Virus record (IMG/VR): IMGVR_UViG_3300046001_009045
Span: 1-33,653 of that record
Reading direction: 5' to 3' (one strand)
Origin: a virus
Length of the DNA stretch: 33,653 nucleotides
Positions 1 to 8,287 of the stretch are shown one piece after another. The notes beneath the pieces were generated by a model. The model was not told the origin of the DNA. It saw only the letters and a program-made list of their open reading frames with translations, and ran no database searches. Position numbers and translations under genes: made by a program. The stretch's first letter is position 1. Each line of letters begins with the position of its first letter.

Positions 1-495
1 GAATCTACCCAGAAAGGAAGTAAATCTGCATCTAAAACTAAAATGACTCAAGTTACAGATACTGGAGGGGATAAGGGCTCGGTTGAAATAATAGGTAGTA
101 GTGAAGTAGCTGGGGAGGCAGCTAGTACCCCGGCTGAAGCTGCTGTTGCGCAATCTGATACAAGTACTGCTACTATTAGTATGCCGACTACTACTTTGAA
201 CTTAAATGCAATACAACCTGAAACTATGCAAGCAGTAGCTAATACTATAGCTGCTACGATGGTAAACACTACAACCAACTTACCGACCCTCCCTTCAATT
301 ACATATACTACTGGTACTGGCTTTTCTTCTGATGGAGTGACTGCTACGTATACTCTAGAGAAAAACGGTAGCGTTATTAAATATGTAACTAAAGCTAATA
401 CTAACGCTACGCTAAATGTAACCACCAAGGACGGTAGTCAATCAATACCTCTTAACTTCGGCGGGAAGAGTACTATAACTATAATTCAAAAATGA
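1..495 (+). CDS. Unidentified Thr/Ala-rich protein, 5' end outside window
   Basis: I do not recognise this protein. The frame is open from base 1. An ATG at 43 has no Shine-Dalgarno-like sequence before it and the upstream codons read as a normal Lys/Ser-rich coding stretch, so the gene probably begins left of the window. The visible part has a low-complexity Ala/Thr/Ser-rich middle and a C-terminal region of alternating Thr and hydrophobic residues that suggests beta structure. There is no transmembrane segment. Its stop overlaps the start of the CHASE2 cyclase gene (ATGA at 492-495), so the two are probably co-transcribed and translationally coupled. In bacteria CHASE2 cyclases often sit beside FecR-like partners; I see no clear FecR signature here, so a partner role is only a guess. 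Confidence 0.75.
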   Translation, partial: ESTQKGSKSASKTKMTQVTDTGGDKGSVEIIGSSEVAGEAASTPAEAAVAQSDTSTATISMPTTTLNLNAIQPETMQAVANTIAATMVNTTTNLPTLPSITYTTGTGFSSDGVTATYTLEKNGSVIKYVTKANTNATLNVTTKDGSQSIPLNFGGKSTITIIQK

Positions 496-2555
496 AGCAC
501 CACTATAAAACTATTGCAGTAGGTTTAATTCTATTAGTATCTTTAGTGGTACTAAGAGTTTGGGATCCGTACCCTATTGAAGTGCTCCGATTAAAGGGAC
601 TTGATTATTACCAACGTAAGCAAGAAAAGGTAAGAAGCGACAATATAGTTGTAGTAGAAATAGATGAATCCGCGCTTGAGAAGAACGGGCAATGGCCATG
701 GAATAGAGAAGTATTAGCGGAGGGAATAAAGAAGGCATTTGAAGGAGAGGCGGCGGTTGTAGTGTTACCTATTATATATGCTGAGCCAGATAGGCTAGGC
801 GGGGATCAAATATTTATTGACACATTACAAAAGGTCCCGGTCATAACATCTCAATCTGCTTCTACTAAAGGCAAGGGGGTACCCGTACCTAGAGGGGTAG
901 CTACTATTGGTAACGGCATTGAAGACTGGTTATATGATTACCCGGCAGCTATTGGACCAATTAAAGAAATTGGAGAGGCTTCAGCAGGGGTGGGTATGTT
1001 ATTAACTGCCCCGGAATTAGATGGCGTGGTAAGACGTTTACCTTTACTAATACAGATCAATAAAGAACAATACCCTACCCTACCTTTGGAAGTATTAAGA
1101 GTAGCAGGTAATGAGCCTAGCTATCAAGTAAAGATGTCTGAAGCTGGGGTACAAGCTGTAAGAGTGAAAGGCACCCCTGCTATCAAGACCGATGCTAATG
1201 CTAGAGTTTGGCTCAATTTTAAATATAAGTTTGATTCTATTCCTTACACTAAAGAGCAATGGGATGTAAAAGATAAGATAGTGGTAATAGCTTTAACAGC
1301 TGAAGGATTAGCTAATACCGTTGCAACCCCAGTAGGGGTTAACTACGGATATGAATTGAACTTACAAGCCTTACAAATGCTTATAGATGGCAATAGATTA
1401 GAGCGTCCAGCTGAGTTTGATCTATATGAAATGGCTATTGGTTTAGGTATCGGTATTATTCTAATAGCTTCCATAGCTTTCTTTAGTTATATCCCAAATG
1501 TTATAATATACCTAGTAGCTATTATATCTCCGGTATTAATCGGATTTAACATGTTTAACTCTAAAGGATATCTAGGGGACTATACTTGGATAGTATTAGC
1601 AGCTAGTATTACCTGGATGGGTGCATTATTTATGCGCTTTGTGCAAGAGTTTAAACTAAAGAATCAAATTAAAAAACAATTCGGCTCTTACGTAAACCCA
1701 ACTATAGTAGAACGTTTACAGAAAGATCCAAGCTTAATTAAGTTAGGAGGAGAGCGTAAAGAGCTATCTATTGTTATGACTGATTTGAGAGGTTTTACCA
1801 CTCTAGGGGAATCGTTTGGGGATGACGTAGAAGGTTTAACTCAGATTATGAACGATTATATGACTGCTCTAAGTATTCCAGTATTAAAAAACGATGGTAC
1901 CTTAATTAAGTTTATTGGAGATGCCTCGTTACATGTGCACGGTGCGCCTCTAGACGATCCTGACCATGCAGTCACTGCCGTGCTTACTGCTCAGCAAATG
2001 ATTAAAGCAATTGAAGGGTTTAATAAAGAGCTTACCGCTAAAGGACGTCCTCCAGTAGGTATGGGTGCAGGCGTTAATACCGGCGAGACTCTAATAGGTA
2101 ATATTGGTGCTAAGAGTAAATTCGGGTACGACGTGTTAGGTGACTCCGTCAGTACAGCAGCTCGTCTAGAAGGACAGACTAAGAGCTATGGTGTATTATG
2201 TATTATTGGACCAAAGACTAATGAGCTAGTTAAAGACAGAATCTTTACCCTAGAGCTAGATAATATAGCAGTTAAAGGCAAAACTGTTGGCTTACGTATC
2301 TATACACCTTTATTTGTATCTGATGCACATGCTGCAGCCGAATACTTGGCCGGCCAGGAATATCATAACGATATGTTAAAAGCCTATCGCGCTCAAAAGT
2401 TCGACCAGGCAATTGAGATGTGTCGAGAACTAGTAGGCGAGTTCGACGGACAAATGGATCACAGCTACGAGTTATGGATCGAACGCTGTGAAGATATGAA
2501 GAGTATAAAGCTCCCTAAAGATTGGGACGGGATCCATAGAGCTACTTCAAAGTAA
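492..2555 (+). CDS. CHASE2-domain class III adenylate/guanylate cyclase
   Basis: A membrane sensor cyclase of 687 aa that should convert ATP (or GTP) to a cyclic nucleotide in the cytoplasm. The order is canonical: TM1 at about 8-24, an extracytoplasmic CHASE2 sensor at about 30-305 (hallmarks VVVEIDESALEKNGQWPW, DGVVRRLPL, ATPVG), three TMs at about 314-334, 337-355 and 364-381, the catalytic domain at about 425-605, and the usual tail ending in a DWDG-type motif. Metal-binding Asp431 (MTDLRGFT) and Asp477 (KFIGDA) are present. Lys473 and Asp547 (YDVLGD) form the base-selecting pair expected for ATP. The transition-state Arg558 is kept, but the usual Asn is Ser554 (VSTAARLE), which could lower or change activity. 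The gene overlaps the preceding one by ATGA and the halogenase gene tail-to-tail by 14 bases. The family call is firm; product identity and the activating signal are inference. Such cyclases are common in bacteria and unexpected in a phage. Confidence 0.95.
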   Translation: MKHHYKTIAVGLILLVSLVVLRVWDPYPIEVLRLKGLDYYQRKQEKVRSDNIVVVEIDESALEKNGQWPWNREVLAEGIKKAFEGEAAVVVLPIIYAEPDRLGGDQIFIDTLQKVPVITSQSASTKGKGVPVPRGVATIGNGIEDWLYDYPAAIGPIKEIGEASAGVGMLLTAPELDGVVRRLPLLIQINKEQYPTLPLEVLRVAGNEPSYQVKMSEAGVQAVRVKGTPAIKTDANARVWLNFKYKFDSIPYTKEQWDVKDKIVVIALTAEGLANTVATPVGVNYGYELNLQALQMLIDGNRLERPAEFDLYEMAIGLGIGIILIASIAFFSYIPNVIIYLVAIISPVLIGFNMFNSKGYLGDYTWIVLAASITWMGALFMRFVQEFKLKNQIKKQFGSYVNPTIVERLQKDPSLIKLGGERKELSIVMTDLRGFTTLGESFGDDVEGLTQIMNDYMTALSIPVLKNDGTLIKFIGDASLHVHGAPLDDPDHAVTAVLTAQQMIKAIEGFNKELTAKGRPPVGMGAGVNTGETLIGNIGAKSKFGYDVLGDSVSTAARLEGQTKSYGVLCIIGPKTNELVKDRIFTLELDNIAVKGKTVGLRIYTPLFVSDAHAAAEYLAGQEYHNDMLKAYRAQKFDQAIEMCRELVGEFDGQMDHSYELWIERCEDMKSIKLPKDWDGIHRATSK

Positions 2556-4068
2556 CTGCGTTATGTACAACTGGGTAATGGTTTACTTTCCAATCTAAAG
2601 ATATAGTATTGGTAAATATATTTGTAGGAATAAGAGGGTCGTGTGCACCGTCTTTAAGTAATAGATTGTAATTATCTTCAGGGAGGGCAGCGAGTTCTTC
2701 TACTCTACGTGGGTAGAAACTCTTATTTAATATACCTTGACCTTCCATGAGCATTAACCAGCTCGGTAAACCGATATTAGTCATTGACGAGTTAAGGTAG
2801 CTATCTTCTTCTAAAGGTATATATTTGTTACGATGTATTACATCTGCTACAGTATCAACTATAGTGTTTTTAGTTCTAAACTCTTTCCAGAACGGAGAGT
2901 CGTTTCTGTTAACGTAGTAATGTAATTGAAGCCCGGCGAGTATATTATTATTAATTTTACTAAAATAGTAATTGAAGTTGTCTCTGGCTTCTTGACTGTC
3001 TTTATATAGTTCTGATAAATGACTAGTTAGTCTATCTATCATTATTACTTGTATCCATACAGAAGTAGCTTCAATTGGTTCAGTAAACCCAGCTGCAAGT
3101 CCGATAGCCATACAATTTTTAATACAAATTTTTTCATAATAACCAGCACTAAAGTTTAATATACGGGGCGAGGTTACTTCATGTCCTAATAGCGCCTCTA
3201 CTTCCTGCTTTGCTTGATCAGCGTTTATATAATCTGAATCATATACATAACCACAACCGTATCGATTACGGAGCGGTATCTTCCACATCCATCCATACTT
3301 TAACGCTATAGCATCTGTACAGTTATTAAAGTTATCTGGATCTATTTTAAGCTGAAACGGTAAAGCCTGTTTAACTGGTAAGTGCTTTGCATAACTAACC
3401 CAAGGAGATTTAAAATGCTTACCGATTATTAACCGTTTGAAACCGGTACAGTCAAATACAAAACTACAGGGTACTTGTTGCCCGCTTTCAAGACCTATAC
3501 TAGTTATATAGCCACGCTCATCATCAACAATAGAAGTAACCTTACCTTCAATTCTAGTCACCCCACGTTTAATGGCTTGCTCTCTTAAGAACTCAGCTAA
3601 TAAGTGTGCATCGAAGTGTAGAGCATAAGGTAACATCTTGTCGTGCTCTTTAGTAACGTTATTATAGGCAAAAGGGCTATTGCGTAAGTTATCATAAAAC
3701 TCGCAATTATTAATAAACGGTGTATTATTGTTTAAGTTCTGAAGTAACTTTTTAGACTGCGGGCCGCAACAGAAAGAATGAAAGTAATTTTTATCGTCTC
3801 CGTTCCAGTTTACAAAATTTATTCCTAATTTAAACGTGACGTTACATTTTTTATAAAACTCAGCAAACGGTATTTTTAGTACGTCAATTAAAAAATTCAC
3901 TAGAGCTGGAGTCGAGCCTTCACCTGCGCCTAATATACCTATCTCCTCGCTTTCTATAACTATTACTTTTTGAAGAGGCTGCGCTATTCTTCTTACATTT
4001 AACGCAGTTAGCCAGCCAGCAGCACCGCCGCCGACAATAACCAGGTCTTTACTCTTTTGTATCTCCAC
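2542..4068 (-). CDS. Flavin-dependent halogenase (tryptophan halogenase family)
   Basis: A 508-residue FAD enzyme that should use FADH2, O2 and halide to halogenate an electron-rich substrate. The dinucleotide fold GGGAAG is at 13-18 and GEGSTP at 49-54. The hypohalous-acid Lys is Lys80 (TFKLGINF). The family signature WxWxIP is at 260-265 (GWMWKIP). The catalytic Glu is most likely Glu333 (EPIEATS). All hallmarks are intact, and length fits the family (about 500-540). The start is GTG at 4068, since no ATG precedes the FAD fold, with TAAGTATT just upstream. Homologues are known in marine cyanophages, and one, VirX1, has been shown to halogenate small aromatics in vitro. The natural substrate is unknown, so calling it a tryptophan halogenase would go too far. 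Its neighbours are modification enzymes (2OG oxygenase, glycosyltransferase, carbamoyltransferase, sulfotransferase). Confidence 0.93.
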   Translation of the reverse strand: MEIQKSKDLVIVGGGAAGWLTALNVRRIAQPLQKVIVIESEEIGILGAGEGSTPALVNFLIDVLKIPFAEFYKKCNVTFKLGINFVNWNGDDKNYFHSFCCGPQSKKLLQNLNNNTPFINNCEFYDNLRNSPFAYNNVTKEHDKMLPYALHFDAHLLAEFLREQAIKRGVTRIEGKVTSIVDDERGYITSIGLESGQQVPCSFVFDCTGFKRLIIGKHFKSPWVSYAKHLPVKQALPFQLKIDPDNFNNCTDAIALKYGWMWKIPLRNRYGCGYVYDSDYINADQAKQEVEALLGHEVTSPRILNFSAGYYEKICIKNCMAIGLAAGFTEPIEATSVWIQVIMIDRLTSHLSELYKDSQEARDNFNYYFSKINNNILAGLQLHYYVNRNDSPFWKEFRTKNTIVDTVADVIHRNKYIPLEEDSYLNSSMTNIGLPSWLMLMEGQGILNKSFYPRRVEELAALPEDNYNLLLKDGAHDPLIPTNIFTNTISLDWKVNHYPVVHNAVTLK

Positions 4069-4071
4069 CTT

Positions 4072-4079
4072 AATACTTA
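4072..4079 (-). promoter_or_regulatory. TAAGTATT motif upstream of the halogenase gene
   Basis: Reads TAAGTATT on the minus strand. The TAAGTA core ends five bases before the GTG start, which itself has no strong Shine-Dalgarno. It is one of a set of such motifs in the window and could be a late-promoter -10 element or a translation signal. Confidence 0.4.
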
Positions 4080-4097
4080 AAGGAAGAGTCTATAAAC

Positions 4098-4535
4098 TCA
4101 ACCTTGATCGTAGTATTGTTTTGTCCCAGCGCAGCCGTATACAAAATAACCTTGGAGGTAATAAAGAGATGTAAACTCGTAACCTGCATTTGCAGCAGCT
4201 ACTTTAGCATCATGAACAATTTCGCTATTTGAAACTGCATTGCCGATATAGGTCCAGCCAAGGGTAATGCATTCGTTTTTGTTCAAAGGTTGGCCTTGGA
4301 GGGAATTAACTTCAGCGATTAAAGCTATTCTATCAGACTCTAATACTAGTGCCCCACCGTTACCTAGAATGTTAGTAACTTCTATTGCAATACCTTCAGC
4401 GCCAACTGTGCGGGTGAAGGTAACATTAAATGTGTCACCATCCGCTTCATCTGAGCGTAAGGAATTATATTGGAAAGTGGTTCCACCTTGATAGTGATAA
4501 GCTTCTAACAAGTTATGTGAGTGTGCAGGAATCAT
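4098..4535 (-). CDS. Unidentified protein, possibly virion-associated
   Basis: 145 residues, not recognised. It lacks a signal peptide or TM. It starts with a His-containing segment, then shows alternating polar/hydrophobic strands rich in Thr, Val and Gly, which suggests a beta-rich fold. A Tyr-rich C-terminus (about 123-142) carries a single Cys. The ATG at 4535 follows a doubled TAAGTAAGTA motif seven to eleven bases upstream. It lies between the halogenase gene and the divergent 2OG-oxygenase gene. That placement and the composition are compatible with a small structural or decoration protein, but nothing in the sequence proves this. Confidence 0.75.
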   Translation of the reverse strand: MIPAHSHNLLEAYHYQGGTTFQYNSLRSDEADGDTFNVTFTRTVGAEGIAIEVTNILGNGGALVLESDRIALIAEVNSLQGQPLNKNECITLGWTYIGNAVSNSEIVHDAKVAAANAGYEFTSLYYLQGYFVYGCAGTKQYYDQG

Positions 4536-4540
4536 ATGTT

Positions 4541-4552
4541 ATTACTTACTTA
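4541..4552 (-). promoter_or_regulatory. Doubled TAAGTAAGTAAT motif
   Basis: Minus-strand TAAGTAAGTAAT five bases before the ATG at 4535. It contains two overlapping copies of the core that recurs upstream of other starts. Promoter or translation role is unresolved. Confidence 0.35.
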
Positions 4553-4592
4553 TCTCGAGTTGAATAAAATACAATAAGAGTAAATAAAAAAA

Positions 4593-5237
4593 ATGGAAAT
4601 AATAAATTACAAAGGTATTATCACTATAGACAATTTTATTACCCCAGAAGAAAATAAAGTTATTACATCCACGTTTGATCCAGTTGTAGCTGATTCTATG
4701 TCTTACTATTGGCGTTTACTTATTAATGGTAATCTAGTAACCCCTTTAAGCTTAACTAGTAACAAAGGATTCTATCAACAAATTTCTACTATACCAGTTG
4801 TGGCCGTTAACTTAGCATTGTCTGACATTATTACAAGAATTACAGATATAGTTTCTGCCCCTAAGCTTAAAGTAGAAGCTTGTGGTATTGAGAAGCATAT
4901 CGAACCAATTCCTTATTATTCAGATAGTGAATGGCCTGCGTTAAAAGAGAATCAGTTTTTAGGGGTACCACTCTCCGGTACAGACAATAGCGCGTATGTA
5001 AATTATAATGATAAGTGGGTATCTAACTATGTAGGCACTCGCCTGTATAGTAGTCATATTTTCTTAAACGATGACTTTGAAGGCGGTAATATTACTTTCC
5101 CGCAACACGAATTTGATGTAGCTTCAAAAGCTAATCGCTTAGTACTTTTCCCGAGCAACCATAACTACGTTCATGGAAGCCGTCCAATGAGCAGTTCAAG
5201 ACGTATGCTTACTACTTGGTTTGAAAAGTATGCTTGA
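4593..5237 (+). CDS. 2OG-Fe(II) oxygenase-like protein with a degenerate HxD motif
   Basis: 214 residues with the prolyl-4-hydroxylase-like double-stranded beta-helix of small phage oxygenases. The C-terminal core is clear: SSHIFLNDDFEGGNITF at 153-169, then LVLFPSNHNYVHG with distal iron-ligand candidate His194, and 2OG-binding Arg204 ten residues later. The expected proximal HxD, about 15 residues before FLND, is not seen. That position reads NYND (137-140), so Asp140 may remain while His appears replaced by Tyr138. If so, iron binding is altered or lost; the gene could also be a rapidly diverged active enzyme. It is a lone plus-strand gene, and its 3' end overlaps the glycosyltransferase gene antisense by 42 bases. 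Pairing of such oxygenases with halogenases is seen in marine T4-like phages. Substrate unknown; proline or sugar hydroxylation is conceivable. Confidence 0.82.
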   Translation: MEIINYKGIITIDNFITPEENKVITSTFDPVVADSMSYYWRLLINGNLVTPLSLTSNKGFYQQISTIPVVAVNLALSDIITRITDIVSAPKLKVEACGIEKHIEPIPYYSDSEWPALKENQFLGVPLSGTDNSAYVNYNDKWVSNYVGTRLYSSHIFLNDDFEGGNITFPQHEFDVASKANRLVLFPSNHNYVHGSRPMSSSRRMLTTWFEKYA

Positions 5238-6338
5238 GTAGTCAGGCTTTTCTCGTAACGCTAAATGCAAGTCGTCGGTGTTTTTAGTAAAGTGACCTAC
5301 AACAGTGTCACTCTTAACTACATAACCGTTTGTAATAAACTGCACCCCGCCTAGGGAAATTGTAGAGTTGATCCAAAACGATATTTGCTTTTCGGTAATA
5401 GTGGGGTAATAGCGTTCTATTTGTAAAGGGTTAGTGACAAACATTATACCGCCTGACACTAAGACTTCATACGCTTTTTTCATATAGACCGCTGGGTCGT
5501 ATAGTTTATACAAATCAGTTATCATTACAAAACCAGCCGAGTTAGGAGCTAGTTTAAATATGTCTTCATTAGCTGCAACACTATAACCTTTTATCTTGCT
5601 CCAATTAAGAGCCATCTTCATCAAGTACTCATCGTGCATCGTTACGCTGTAATCTATTATCCATTTACGTAGCACTGGATCTCCAGAAGTGTTCTCTGGG
5701 TGTAGGTAGTAAATGTATAATACTTCATTAATATGATGAATGTCACCATGAATCATACTCCGGCACATTAAGTCTCCATCATCGCAGGCTTTTAAAGTAA
5801 TATCATGTCCGCCTATACTTCGGTAAAAGTCTTTACGCCACACTCTAATATGATTTGGTGCCCACCACTGCCAACTAAAGTTGCCAGGGTATGGAGGATA
5901 AGCTATATTAATAGCACAATCTTTACCCTTGTAGTTAAAAGTACTGCACCTCCACCCGTAATCTGGGCCCCAGGTGTAGGGTTCGTTATTATATAATACT
6001 AAATTATTAGAATATATAAAATCTCCTTTATCTTTATTTTCTATTAACTTTTCAACACAATTAGGTAGTAGCTCGTCATCATGGTCGACTTCTGCAAGCA
6101 GTTCGCCTTTGCCTTGCATAAACCCAAAGTTCTTAAGGGCACCGATGTTAAAGTTAGAATCAGTGTAAGGTACTATTCTTATCCACTCTTGCTGTGGTAT
6201 GACGGATATATCCGCGTCATTGTTAGGTATAATAACCCATTCGAAACGTTTATCAGTTTGTGCTGCTATGGACTCATATAAACGAAGTAATTTCGTGGTT
6301 TTATGAGTAGGAGTTATTAAGGATACTATAGGTTCCAT
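5196..6338 (-). CDS. GT2-family glycosyltransferase with C-terminal extension
   Basis: A GT-A-fold glycosyltransferase. The N-terminus shows the family strand and turn (VSLITPTHKTTKLLRLYESI), followed by the sugar-nucleotide and metal-binding acidic motif EVDHDDELLP at about residues 83-92. Such enzymes move a sugar from a nucleotide donor to a glycan, lipid or protein. The open frame reaches a TTG at 6362, but family alignment favours ATG 6338 (MEPIVSL) or ATG 6347, which overlap the preceding gene; an AGGA lies about 11 bases before 6338. The last 150 residues are not typical GT2. The stretch DPAVYMKKAYEVLVSGGIMFV resembles the second half of a class I SAM methyltransferase, but no glycine-rich motif I is seen. 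Donor and acceptor are unknown. The neighbours suggest surface or virion decoration. Confidence 0.9.
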   Translation of the reverse strand: MEPIVSLITPTHKTTKLLRLYESIAAQTDKRFEWVIIPNNDADISVIPQQEWIRIVPYTDSNFNIGALKNFGFMQGKGELLAEVDHDDELLPNCVEKLIENKDKGDFIYSNNLVLYNNEPYTWGPDYGWRCSTFNYKGKDCAINIAYPPYPGNFSWQWWAPNHIRVWRKDFYRSIGGHDITLKACDDGDLMCRSMIHGDIHHINEVLYIYYLHPENTSGDPVLRKWIIDYSVTMHDEYLMKMALNWSKIKGYSVAANEDIFKLAPNSAGFVMITDLYKLYDPAVYMKKAYEVLVSGGIMFVTNPLQIERYYPTITEKQISFWINSTISLGGVQFITNGYVVKSDTVVGHFTKNTDDLHLALREKPDYSSILFKPSSKHTS

Positions 6339-6340
6339 TG

Positions 6341-6640
6341 TTACCATTTTCCTACTGGGCAATGAGCAGCTGCAATACGGACTTTAGTCTTCATAGCGCA
6401 TCCGCATTTACTACAAACGCATTCTCTTTTAATATCTTTGACATTAGCCTCCTTAAGAAAGAACTCACAATCCCAGCACAGATCCCAGCGAGTCTTAATA
6501 ACATCTTCTGGAGCTAATATCTGACCTCTAGCAACTGCTAATTGAAACATATCTTTAGCAGTACCAACTAAATTAAAAGCCATTTCCTTAAGAGATGGAA
6601 GCTCGAGAGAAGCAGAAAGCGGTTCCGTATTAGTGCTCAT
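6341..6640 (-). CDS. Cys-rich putative zinc-binding small protein
   Basis: 99 residues with seven cysteines in the C-terminal half: C55xxC58 (LCWDCEF), then C74xC76xxC79xC81 (CVCSKCGC) and C94 in a terminal HCPVGKW. The spacing suggests one or two zinc knuckles. The N-terminal 50 residues are helical and lack cysteine. I recognise the general look of a small phage protein with a terminal CPxGKW, but know of no assigned function. It lies between the carbamoyltransferase and GT2 genes and overlaps the latter's start region, so it probably belongs to the same transcript. A nucleic-acid-binding or adaptor role is only a guess. Confidence 0.85.
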   Translation of the reverse strand: MSTNTEPLSASLELPSLKEMAFNLVGTAKDMFQLAVARGQILAPEDVIKTRWDLCWDCEFFLKEANVKDIKRECVCSKCGCAMKTKVRIAAAHCPVGKW

Positions 6641-6643
6641 GCA

Positions 6644-8284
6644 TTAAAACTTTTTAACAAGTTCTAAACAGTAGTATTCGTCTGTAACTCTGTTTTTAGT
6701 AATAAAATGCTTCTCAATAACTGCTCCATCCAGTTGAGTGTTCTTTAATATATTGAACACGTCTTTTACGGTAGTAAGAATTGGCTTACCGTTAACATTA
6801 AACGACGTATTGAGTAGTACGCCTACCCCGGTTCGCACTTCCATCTCAGTTAACAGATCATATATATAAGGATTTTGTTCTCGAGTAACAGTCTGCACCC
6901 GTGCAGTATTATCAATATGAGTAATTGCTGGTAGCTTCTCTCTCCATTCTTCTCTTACCACTGGTGCAAATGTCATCCACCGAGACTCATCTTCCCATTC
7001 AAAGTATTTAGATACATCTTGAAGACGTACAATAGGTGCAAACGGACGATACCACTCTCTATTCTTGACTTTTTTATTTAAGATATCTTTCATATCTTTT
7101 ATCATCGGGTTACATATAATACTTCTATTGCCAAGACCTCTAGGGCCAACTTCTGATTGACCCCGAGCGATACCTATAATTTTCCCTGCTGCAATCTCTT
7201 TCACTACAGTATAAACATCAGTAGAGTTTACGTAGTAGTTACTCGTATTAATATATTCTGGTAGCATACTAATATCTAGCAATGGAAGACCGGCATAAGT
7301 CACATCGACTGGCTCAATTGGTTTAATATGATTTAATAGCATACCCACTGCAAGACCAGAGTCATTAGGTACCGGACCGACAAACACTCTCTTATCTAAC
7401 TCTTTTTTAATGCGTGTGTTAAGTAAGATATTTAAAGCGCAGCCACCAGTTAAGCAAATAGGTAAATGTTTGTATATATCTATGTTAACTTTAGTTGATA
7501 CTATATTTAAAAATACATTCTCCCAAGCGCACTGCAAAGTAGCAGCAACGTCGTAAGCAATTTGACCGCTTAATCTCTGGGTATTATTTAAAAACGGTAT
7601 ACCGGTAGCATCTTGTAATAACTGAACAATAGGGGTATGATTATAATGACCATGCATGTTACACGCCCATACAAACTTTTCAAACATAGGTAACCATTTT
7701 ATATTAACCGTACCATAAGAAACTAGTCCCATCACTTTACCTGGATAAACTAAATGTCCTTCTTGAAGAGCCTGAAGCTTTATATCTTCTAAGTAGTGCC
7801 CTATAATCATATAAGGAAAGCCAAAATCTAAATTAAAGTTAAACACCTGTTCAAGACCTCGACTCCGTTCTCCGTGATATACATTGAACGTACCGTCATT
7901 ACCACCGCCGTCAAAAGATATTATTAACGCTTCTTCGTACGGAGATTGATAAAAGCTACCGCCTGCGTGACTTAAATGATGCTTAGTTGTTATATAGTTA
8001 TCAGCTTCAATTAAACAATTAATATCATAAGGTACCCCGTTGATGTTAATCCGAGTATCGCCAATACTAATACAGTTTTCAAATTTAGAAAAACCAGTGT
8101 AGCTCTTTATGTAGTCAAGTACTTGTTCTAGTACGAAGAAAGGGTAACGCGGTACTTTGTATTGAGTTAGCCCGCTATTTTTATAGCCTAGAAAACGCTC
8201 TACTTCTAGTACTAGTAGTATTTTTCCTTTATGCTCGACTGCAAAAGTGCTATTGTGCGAACCAGTAAATGCGATGTTTGCCAT
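6644..8284 (-). CDS. O-carbamoyltransferase (NodU/CmcH/TobZ family)
   Basis: 546 residues, the usual length for enzymes that transfer a carbamoyl group from carbamoyl phosphate, via carbamoyl-adenylate, onto a sugar hydroxyl. The N-terminal Kae1-like domain has the metal-binding His pair in HHLSHAGGSFY (His102/103 and His106), Asp125 in ISFDGGGNDG and LTGGCALNILLN (279-290). The C-terminal YrdC-like region has GQSEVGPRGLGNRSI (375-389), REWYRPFAPIV (409-419) and LLNTSFNVNGKPI. All family landmarks are intact. Known members act on Nod factors and antibiotics; homologues occur in marine T4-like phages without a proven substrate. It is followed closely by the Cys-rich and GT2 genes and preceded by the sulfotransferase gene, all on one strand, which fits a shared role in modifying a glycan. 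Confidence 0.93.
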   Translation of the reverse strand: MANIAFTGSHNSTFAVEHKGKILLVLEVERFLGYKNSGLTQYKVPRYPFFVLEQVLDYIKSYTGFSKFENCISIGDTRININGVPYDINCLIEADNYITTKHHLSHAGGSFYQSPYEEALIISFDGGGNDGTFNVYHGERSRGLEQVFNFNLDFGFPYMIIGHYLEDIKLQALQEGHLVYPGKVMGLVSYGTVNIKWLPMFEKFVWACNMHGHYNHTPIVQLLQDATGIPFLNNTQRLSGQIAYDVAATLQCAWENVFLNIVSTKVNIDIYKHLPICLTGGCALNILLNTRIKKELDKRVFVGPVPNDSGLAVGMLLNHIKPIEPVDVTYAGLPLLDISMLPEYINTSNYYVNSTDVYTVVKEIAAGKIIGIARGQSEVGPRGLGNRSIICNPMIKDMKDILNKKVKNREWYRPFAPIVRLQDVSKYFEWEDESRWMTFAPVVREEWREKLPAITHIDNTARVQTVTREQNPYIYDLLTEMEVRTGVGVLLNTSFNVNGKPILTTVKDVFNILKNTQLDGAVIEKHFITKNRVTDEYYCLELVKKF

Positions 8285-8287
8285 AAA

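Noticed and set aside
48-428. Minus-strand 126-residue hydrophobic frame
   Set aside because: Antisense to the gene coupled to the cyclase; the hydrophobic look comes from complementing Thr/Asn-rich codons.
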